Source: CAYVQB01 sp964453985 (GTDB taxonomy: Bacteria > Babelota > Babeliae > Babelales > UASB340). From it: a stretch of DNA of 12,473 bases. The DNA lies in contig CAYVQB010000030.1 in the NCBI GenBank assembly GCA_964453985.1, positions 1-12,473 on the forward strand, written 5' to 3'. Position numbers and translations under genes: made by a program. Shown piece after piece: positions 7,669 through 12,473 of the stretch. Each line of letters starts with the position of its first letter. Within the stretch, counting starts at the first letter, position 1. The notes under the pieces were generated by a model. That model searched no databases and was not told the origin of the DNA. It saw nothing but the letters and a program-made list of their open reading frames with translations.

Positions 7669-8933
7669 GTCTGTATCTAGACGGTTGCACACTGCAAACA
7701 ACTGATACGGGAATGCGTATTTCTAAGGGCCGTTTATTTTTAGATAATAAGGTTACGCTTAGCACTCAAGGGTATACAAGACTTGATAGTGTTACAACTT
7801 TAACGAATATAGATTATGGAACAACTGATGCAGAAGTGCATACTGTAGAGTGGAGCCCTGACGGAACTTATTTAGCTTTTGGTGGTAATAACCCAACAGA
7901 GCTAAATACAGAAGAAATACGAATTTATAGATTTGATGGTTATAGGTGTCGATTTGTAATATCAAAAGTTTATGGAGCGCTTGTGCGATCTGTGTCTTGG
8001 CATCCAAGTGGTAAATATTTAGCAGTCGGCGGTGAGGGTCCAACCAGTGATAGCGAGTTGCAAATTTATAGATTTGATGGTTCAGAATTAACCTTGGTTA
8101 CAAGTGCAGACTTTGGTAATAGTTTGATTTTAACAGCTTGGCGGCCTGATGGTAAATATTTGGTTATTGGAGGAAGTCCTGGATCATCAACTGAGTTAAG
8201 AATATATAGTTTTTCTGATGAATATATAGACCTAGTAGATTCGGCAGATTGGGGAGCAGCGCAAGTACAAACTGTTTCTTGGACATCTTGTGGATTATAT
8301 CTTGCGGTTGGAGGTTATACTGATAATGCTGGCGATGAACTAAAAATATATTCATTCAATGGAAGTAATTTAACTTTAAGAGATTCTGCGGATTGGGTTC
8401 AGAGTGGTTTTTATATTATTTATGAAGTTGCTTGGAGTCCTAATAATGAATATTTAATTGTTGGTGGAACTGGAGCTACTTTTAGGGTCTATAGATTTAA
8501 TAAAGAAACAACTAAAAAGTTAAGTTTTCTAGATTCTGGTTTTTATTCAGGCGAAGTAGTTTCTCTTACATGGCTAAAAGATGGCAAGTATTTTGCTATA
8601 GGTGGTTTTGGTCCTGATAATACAGAAATTTATAGTTTTGATGGAAGTTCTATTTCCAGTTTATTATTTAGAGAAGCTTTTCCTGGAACGGTTATTCAAG
8701 GTATAAGGGTTAGCCCCGATGGGCAATATATGGCTGTAGGTGGGTCGACAGCAACTCATGAGCATGTTGTTATTTATAAGCTCGGCTTTGGGTATGAAAC
8801 AACTCCTCAAGCCGTTTCTCGCGCATTAATATTTGGAGATTCATCTTTAGGTTCAGATCATGATCTTGATGTAAATATACTGGGTGGTAGTTATGTGGTA
8901 TTAAATGGGATTTTAACTGATGATTCAGCTTAA
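6852..8933 (+). CDS. Gene 4: secreted beta-shell protein with seven-blade WD40-like propeller (shell donor)
   Basis: The product has 693 residues from ATG 6852, which overlaps gene 3 by 17 nt. The first 273 residues, including the signal peptide MIQLNKIFCFTVLSFF, equal those of gene 3, and the sequence then diverges. The shell reaches about residue 305. Seven blades follow, opened by VEWSPDG (332), VSWHPSG, TAWRPDG, VSWTSCG, VAWSPNN, LTWLKDG and IRVSPDG, each followed by a strand like YLAVGG and most later by one like ELKIYSF. Blades 4-6 have degenerate SPDG turns. The tail is 656-693 and ends DDSA, one residue shorter than in genes 2 and 3, because the C to T change at 8931 turns the CAA codon into TAA. 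This appears to be the original shell donor for gene 3. It is probably exported, with unknown partner. Confidence 0.92.
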   Translation: MIQLNKIFCFTVLSFFIQNQLLPGIGDLIANTDNTTKYVKSSHTFFRDAPNHGDLVQGVVRLNDGFAVDNTATASFDTFITVSGGIDLRATGKLVLLSSLYLEPTVTFSVQGGQIDGRGHTIFLEGDLELPDNCVMNIIGDTVIDGNGKELKLGKWAQISVDNNVTLTLRNLSLKNSYTDYTVAPIRPVSYCSQLALDNVDIRLADDFNFDQGQLFIHNDVAFSGTYKFSYNSTKQARITSDSCLYFSPDSIFEYHPSSTINNLIEFEDRSSCLYLDGCTLQTTDTGMRISKGRLFLDNKVTLSTQGYTRLDSVTTLTNIDYGTTDAEVHTVEWSPDGTYLAFGGNNPTELNTEEIRIYRFDGYRCRFVISKVYGALVRSVSWHPSGKYLAVGGEGPTSDSELQIYRFDGSELTLVTSADFGNSLILTAWRPDGKYLVIGGSPGSSTELRIYSFSDEYIDLVDSADWGAAQVQTVSWTSCGLYLAVGGYTDNAGDELKIYSFNGSNLTLRDSADWVQSGFYIIYEVAWSPNNEYLIVGGTGATFRVYRFNKETTKKLSFLDSGFYSGEVVSLTWLKDGKYFAIGGFGPDNTEIYSFDGSSISSLLFREAFPGTVIQGIRVSPDGQYMAVGGSTATHEHVVIYKLGFGYETTPQAVSRALIFGDSSLGSDHDLDVNILGGSYVVLNGILTDDSA

Positions 8934-11900
8934 AAAAAATATTTTAAATTTAATTTTTTTGTCTTCTTTTTTTACAAATTTAACAGCAACTGTTTATTTC
9001 AAAAATGATACTGCTACTATTGCCATAAAAGAGAGCAACTCTAAATTAAAAATAAATAATGCATCAAAAGTAACGGGTTGGTCAGAGAGTTCTATTGTAA
9101 AAGATTTTGGGAATGAATCTTGTGATCAATGGGTAGAGGGATATTCCTCTGGTGTTATTATTACCCAGGATGGTTCAGGGACTGTAGATGCTCAAACAAA
9201 CCTCGTTTATTCAAACAGTAATGCATTAGTATATGGAATAAAAAATAATAGTAATGCTTTAATTATACCTGCTAAGGATTTTGAAAATAATAGTAATGCA
9301 TTGTTGTATGGAATAAAAAATAATAGTAATGCGTTAGTCAATATAGATCAAGACATAGAAAATAATAGTAATACATTGTTATATGGAATAAAAAATAATA
9401 GTAATGCGTTAGTCAAAATAGATCAAGACATAGAGAATAATAGTAATGCATTGTTATATGGAATAAAAAATAATAGTAATGCGTTAATCAAAATAGATCA
9501 AGATAATGGAATTCAGAATAATAGCAACGCATTGTTATATGGAATAAAAAACAACAGTAATGCTTTATTACTATTAATAGAAGATATGAAAAATAATAGT
9601 AATGCGCTGTTGTATGGAATAAAAAATAATAGTAACGCTTTATTGCCATTAATAGAAGATATGAAAAATAATAGTAATGCATTGTTATATGGAATAAAAA
9701 ATAATAGTAATGCGTTAGTCAAAATAGATCAAGACATAGAGAATAATAGTAATGCATTGTTATATGGAATAAAAAATAATAGTAATGCGTTAATCAAAAT
9801 AGATCAAGATAATGGAATTCAGAATAATAGCAACGCATTGTTATATGGAATAAAAAACAACAGTAATGCTTTATTACTATTAATAGAAGATATGAAAAAT
9901 AATAGTAATGCGCTGTTGTATGGAATAAAAAATAATAGCAATGCATTAATTAAGCTTAATAAGGATATGGAGAATAATAGTAATGCATTGTTATATGGAA
10001 TAAAAAACAATAGTAATACATTGGTGGAAAACTTTGCTGTAGATATAAAAAATAACAGTAACACCTTGTTGTATATAGCTGATTTTTTTAAGTACAACAG
10101 GGAGCACAAGGTTTTTCATTCTGGCGATACAGTTCAGACAGGTTTTGTGAGATTCAACAATGGCTTTACCGTTGAGCAAGATGCAACGGCAGTACTTGAT
10201 ACATATTTTACTGTCTCTGGTGGAATAGATCTAAGAAATACTGGTAAAATAAAACTTCTGAGTACGCTATATCTTGATTCAAATGTTACTCTTACTCCTG
10301 GTGGTGGTCAAATTAACGCTATGGGCAATAGTGTGATTTTGGAGGGCAATTTACATTTACCGGATAATTATATCCTGTATATAGTAGGTGATTTAGCTAT
10401 AGATGGTAATGGAAATGAACTTTCTGTTGGTAGGTGGGCGCAACTTGTTATAGATCAAAGTACGACATTGACTTTAAGGAATCTAACTTTAAGAAGTACA
10501 TATACAGAATATCCTGCAACACCTGTTAGGTTGAGTGCTCCAGATAGTCAGCTTGCTTTAGAAAATGTAAATCTGAAAATAGCTAATGATTTTGACTTTG
10601 ATCGAGGTCAACTGTTTATTCATAACGATGTTGTAGTTTCTGGGACTTATAATTTTAATTACCGTTCCCCCAGTTTTACAAGAATATGTTCTGATTCATC
10701 TTTGGCTTTTGAGTCTGGTATGACTTTTGAATATCGTCCATCAAGCACTATAGATAATTTAATTGAATTCGAAGACAAATCAGCTAGCTTATATTTAAAC
10801 GGTTGTGTTTTACAAACAACTCATACGGGTCTTCGGTTAACAGCTGGAAATTTGTTTTTGGATAACAGGGTTACTTTGAGTAGTGCTGGTTACACAAGGT
10901 TAGATGCTATGGATGATATCTTTACTATAAATACAGCTATTAGTAGTAACCCACGTTCAGTCGCGTGGAGTCCTGATGGCGTTTATCTTGCCGTAGTTGG
11001 AGACTCTGTGCTGCTTGAAATATATAGGTTTAATGGTTCACAATTTCAATTTATAGCCTCAGTGAATCATGGAGCCTCTTCAGTTAATAGGGTAGCCTGG
11101 CACCCATCAGGAAAATATTTGGCAATAGGTAGCAATAAAGCAGGAGAGCCAGTGCATGTTTATCGTTTTGATCGAGAGACTAATGCCTTATCTTCCGCTG
11201 GCACTTATAATGCTGGTGGAACGGTTTACGGGCTTTCTTGGAGTCCTGATGGTAATTACTTAGCTGTTGGTATATTTGGATCACCAGCTAAAGTAATAGT
11301 ATTGGGTTTTAACGGTAATGCGCTGAGCTTTGTGACTCAGGATTCGTGGTTTAATAACTCCAAAACTGCATCTAGTATTGAATGGAGTCCCGACGGACTA
11401 TACTTGCTTGCTGGAGGAAATGATGACACTTTGAGACAAATAATATTATATTCGTTTAATGGAGTAGCTTTAACAAGAAAAAGTCTAATAAAATCTGTAG
11501 CAACGATTGTGAGAGATTGTAAATGGAGTTCGGATCAAAATTATGTTTCTGTTGTTTCCGGTAATTCAGATGGTAACGTATCTATTTATCCTTTTTATAG
11601 GGGTACCGGAACTTTAGGTGGTTCTGTGGGGACGGCAACATTACCAGGTCATGGTGGAAGGTCGACAACCTGGAGCAAAGATAGAAATTATGTTTTTGTT
11701 GGATTAGATACGAGTCCTGCAGATATAATAGTTTATATTTTTGATGGAACTAGTCTTACTGAAGCTACAAATTTAACAGGTGGGCTTTCATCTACTTTCG
11801 TATGGTCTTTAGCTATTTCTCCTGATGGTAAAAATTTAGCTGCAAGTTTTACGGCTTCAAATCTAAATGTTAAAAATTATAGGCTTATTTATGGATATGA

Positions 11901-12039
11901 TACAACTTCTCAAGCATATTCTAAGTCTATAGTTTTTGGAGAGAGTGTTTTAGGTGCTGATGACGACTTGGAGATAAATTTACTTGGTAGAAGTTATGTT
12001 GATCTGGCCGGGCAAGTTTTTTATGATAACGTGAATTAA
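8920..12039 (+). CDS. Gene 5: secreted protein with N-terminal domain, NNSNAL repeat array, beta shell and propeller
   Basis: The product has 1,039 residues from ATG 8920, which overlaps gene 4 by 14 nt. The signal peptide is MIQLKKNILNLIFLSSFF and onward, with a likely cut near Ala23. Residues about 24-97 form a small domain shared with gene 6, with conserved TGWS (52-55), SIVK.FG, DQW.EGY (69-75) and SG.II. Residues 98-391 hold eleven repeats of 25-27 residues plus a partial one, each with two NNSNAL motifs. The family shell follows from about 396, with a seven-blade propeller starting at VAWSPDG (681) and the tail at 1001-1039. The propeller is nearly that of gene 1, while the shell is distinct. 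The extra modules suggest a stalk or oligomerisation region that presents the shell-propeller part. A surface or adhesive role is inference. No barrel, LPXTG or other anchor is visible. Confidence 0.93.
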   Translation: MIQLKKNILNLIFLSSFFTNLTATVYFKNDTATIAIKESNSKLKINNASKVTGWSESSIVKDFGNESCDQWVEGYSSGVIITQDGSGTVDAQTNLVYSNSNALVYGIKNNSNALIIPAKDFENNSNALLYGIKNNSNALVNIDQDIENNSNTLLYGIKNNSNALVKIDQDIENNSNALLYGIKNNSNALIKIDQDNGIQNNSNALLYGIKNNSNALLLLIEDMKNNSNALLYGIKNNSNALLPLIEDMKNNSNALLYGIKNNSNALVKIDQDIENNSNALLYGIKNNSNALIKIDQDNGIQNNSNALLYGIKNNSNALLLLIEDMKNNSNALLYGIKNNSNALIKLNKDMENNSNALLYGIKNNSNTLVENFAVDIKNNSNTLLYIADFFKYNREHKVFHSGDTVQTGFVRFNNGFTVEQDATAVLDTYFTVSGGIDLRNTGKIKLLSTLYLDSNVTLTPGGGQINAMGNSVILEGNLHLPDNYILYIVGDLAIDGNGNELSVGRWAQLVIDQSTTLTLRNLTLRSTYTEYPATPVRLSAPDSQLALENVNLKIANDFDFDRGQLFIHNDVVVSGTYNFNYRSPSFTRICSDSSLAFESGMTFEYRPSSTIDNLIEFEDKSASLYLNGCVLQTTHTGLRLTAGNLFLDNRVTLSSAGYTRLDAMDDIFTINTAISSNPRSVAWSPDGVYLAVVGDSVLLEIYRFNGSQFQFIASVNHGASSVNRVAWHPSGKYLAIGSNKAGEPVHVYRFDRETNALSSAGTYNAGGTVYGLSWSPDGNYLAVGIFGSPAKVIVLGFNGNALSFVTQDSWFNNSKTASSIEWSPDGLYLLAGGNDDTLRQIILYSFNGVALTRKSLIKSVATIVRDCKWSSDQNYVSVVSGNSDGNVSIYPFYRGTGTLGGSVGTATLPGHGGRSTTWSKDRNYVFVGLDTSPADIIVYIFDGTSLTEATNLTGGLSSTFVWSLAISPDGKNLAASFTASNLNVKNYRLIYGYDTTSQAYSKSIVFGESVLGADDDLEINLLGRSYVDLAGQVFYDNVN
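9374..9632. repeat. Segmental duplication inside the array, copy 1 (259 bp)
   Basis: By eye these bases are identical to 9680-9938, an offset of 306 bp. That equals four repeat units (102 codons), so the frame is kept. The edges are A9373/G9679 on the left and T9633/C9939 on the right. Confidence 0.85.
9680..9938. repeat. Segmental duplication inside the array, copy 2 (259 bp)
   Basis: This is the second copy of 9374-9632, including the rare 27-residue unit ending DNGIQ. It indicates array growth by multi-unit slippage or unequal recombination rather than one unit at a time. Confidence 0.85.
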
Positions 12040-12061
12040 GTTAATTGATTTAAAAAATAAA

Positions 12062-12067
12062 AAGGGG
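12062..12067 (+). promoter_or_regulatory. Ribosome binding site of gene 6
   Basis: AAGGGG lies 4 nt before GTG 12072, in the 32-nt gap after gene 5. There is no terminator in the gap (12040-12071), so gene 6 probably belongs to the same transcript. The AAAAAGG..GTG layout resembles the start region of gene 1. Confidence 0.5.
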
Positions 12068-12071
12068 TGTT

Positions 12072-12473
12072 GTGTTTGAGAGAGTAGTCTTTTTTTTAGC
12101 TAGAACATTTACTCTGTTATTGTTATTTAATATTGTTAACTTTGTTCTTCTAGATTCAGCTATTAATTTTTCTGGAGATAACTCAAGATTTCTTATCAAG
12201 CAAAGTGGTTCAGCGCTAAGAGTTAGTAATGTTTCTGACATAACAGGATGGTCTGAAGATTCAATAGTTAAAGCTTTTGGTGACCAAGCAGCAGATCAAT
12301 GGATAGAGGGATATGCTTCTGGAGATATTATAGCTCAGGGTACAACAAACCTCATTTATTCTAATAGTAATGCATTATTATATGGAATAAAAAATAATAG
12401 TAATGCGTTAATTAAGATAGATCAAGATAATGGGATAAAAAATAATAGTAATGCATTATTGTATGGGATAAAA
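12072..12473 (+). CDS. Gene 6 (partial, 5' end): gene 5-like protein with N-terminal domain and NNSNAL repeats
   Basis: The frame is open from GTG 12072 to the window edge, giving 134 codons. GTG is preferred because AAGGGG lies just upstream and the N-terminus is hydrophobic (MFERVVFFLARTFTLLLLFN), a likely signal peptide ending near Asp-Ser-Ala at about residues 27-29. The next domain matches gene 5: ITGWSEDSIVKAFG from residue 57, then DQWIEGYASGDII. From residue 97 (base 12360) the repeats begin with SNSNALLYGIKNNSNAL, then a 27-residue type unit ending DNGIK, and they run off the window. By analogy with gene 5, more repeats and perhaps a shell and propeller should follow to the right. 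A T8 tract (12090-12097) lies inside the signal-peptide coding sequence. The function is unknown beyond this resemblance. Confidence 0.85.
   Translation, partial: MFERVVFFLARTFTLLLLFNIVNFVLLDSAINFSGDNSRFLIKQSGSALRVSNVSDITGWSEDSIVKAFGDQAADQWIEGYASGDIIAQGTTNLIYSNSNALLYGIKNNSNALIKIDQDNGIKNNSNALLYGIK
12360..12473 (+). repeat. Start of a second NNSNAL repeat array (continues beyond window)
   Basis: The first one and a half units of the gene 6 array are visible. The DNA closely matches gene 5 array units, including the TATGGAATAAAAAATAATAG core, so the two arrays are long tracts of near-identity about 2.3-3.1 kb apart in direct orientation. Confidence 0.85.

Larger units (their letters stand above)
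9211..10092 (+). repeat. Intragenic array of 75-81-bp units encoding NNSNAL repeats
   Basis: The array encodes eleven full units and one partial unit (residues 98-391 of gene 5). The usual unit is NNSNALLYGIK (11 residues) followed by NNSNAL plus 8 variable residues such as VKIDQDIE or LLLIEDMK. Units 4 and 8 have 27 residues (DNGIQ ending) and unit 11 has 26. The period is 25 residues, or 11 + 14. That fits a hendecad plus two heptads, with hydrophobic positions at 6, 10, 17, 20 and 24 of the unit, so a coiled-coil stalk is possible. The Gly and the Asn-rich stretches would also suit a beta-roll like a YadA head. Confidence 0.95.

Noticed and set aside
9211..10092. CRISPR array
   Set aside because: The regular repeats encode a continuous conserved protein in frame with the gene. 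The 'spacers' are variants of the same repeat and unit lengths are multiples of three.
9488..10109. Minus-strand open frames rich in Leu, Phe and Tyr opposite the repeat array
   Set aside because: They are antisense translations of the NNSNAL repeats. Low complexity and the lack of stops follow from the repeat composition.

Overview
The window comes from an AT-rich bacterial genome. All coding is on the + strand, in one family of large secreted paralogues. Starts are ATG or GTG, every visible stop is TAA, and the standard code fits. No housekeeping, RNA, transposase or phage gene is present, so taxonomy cannot be fixed from the sequence. Tandem families of exported WD40-like propeller proteins in AT-rich DNA recall intracellular bacteria such as Candidatus Dependentiae (TM6/Babela-like), but this is a weak inference.

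Layout. Positions 1-377 hold the 3' end of a family member that lacks the propeller. It is followed by a strong intrinsic terminator (418-471). A leader region (about 472-614) carries a tentative promoter and an orphan Shine-Dalgarno sequence. Next comes what looks like one operon of six genes, which continues past the right edge: gene 1 (615-2669), gene 2 (2686-4785), gene 3 (4769-6868), gene 4 (6852-8933), gene 5 (8920-12039) and the 5' part of gene 6 (12072 onward). Gaps are 16 and 32 nt, or negative: genes 2/3, 3/4 and 4/5 overlap by 17, 17 and 14 nt.

Architecture. Genes 1-5 share a signal peptide, a beta-rich 'shell' of about 270 residues that looks like a pectin-lyase-type beta-helix, a seven-blade WD40-like propeller of about 330 residues, and a tail of about 40 residues. 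In the partial upstream gene the shell runs directly into the tail, so the propeller appears to be a domain inserted near the C-terminal end of the shell. Gene 5, and apparently gene 6, also carry an N-terminal domain and an Asn-rich array of 25-residue repeats built on the motif NNSNAL.

Evolution in progress. A perfect 2,083-bp tandem duplication (3503-5585 and 5586-7668) has produced gene 3, a chimera of the gene 4 shell and the gene 2 propeller. The propellers of genes 1 and 5 are much more alike than their shells, and the gene 5 repeat array contains a further 306-bp-offset duplication. The locus looks like a recombining cassette for exported, probably surface-exposed, binding proteins. 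The ligand or partner cannot be read from the sequence.
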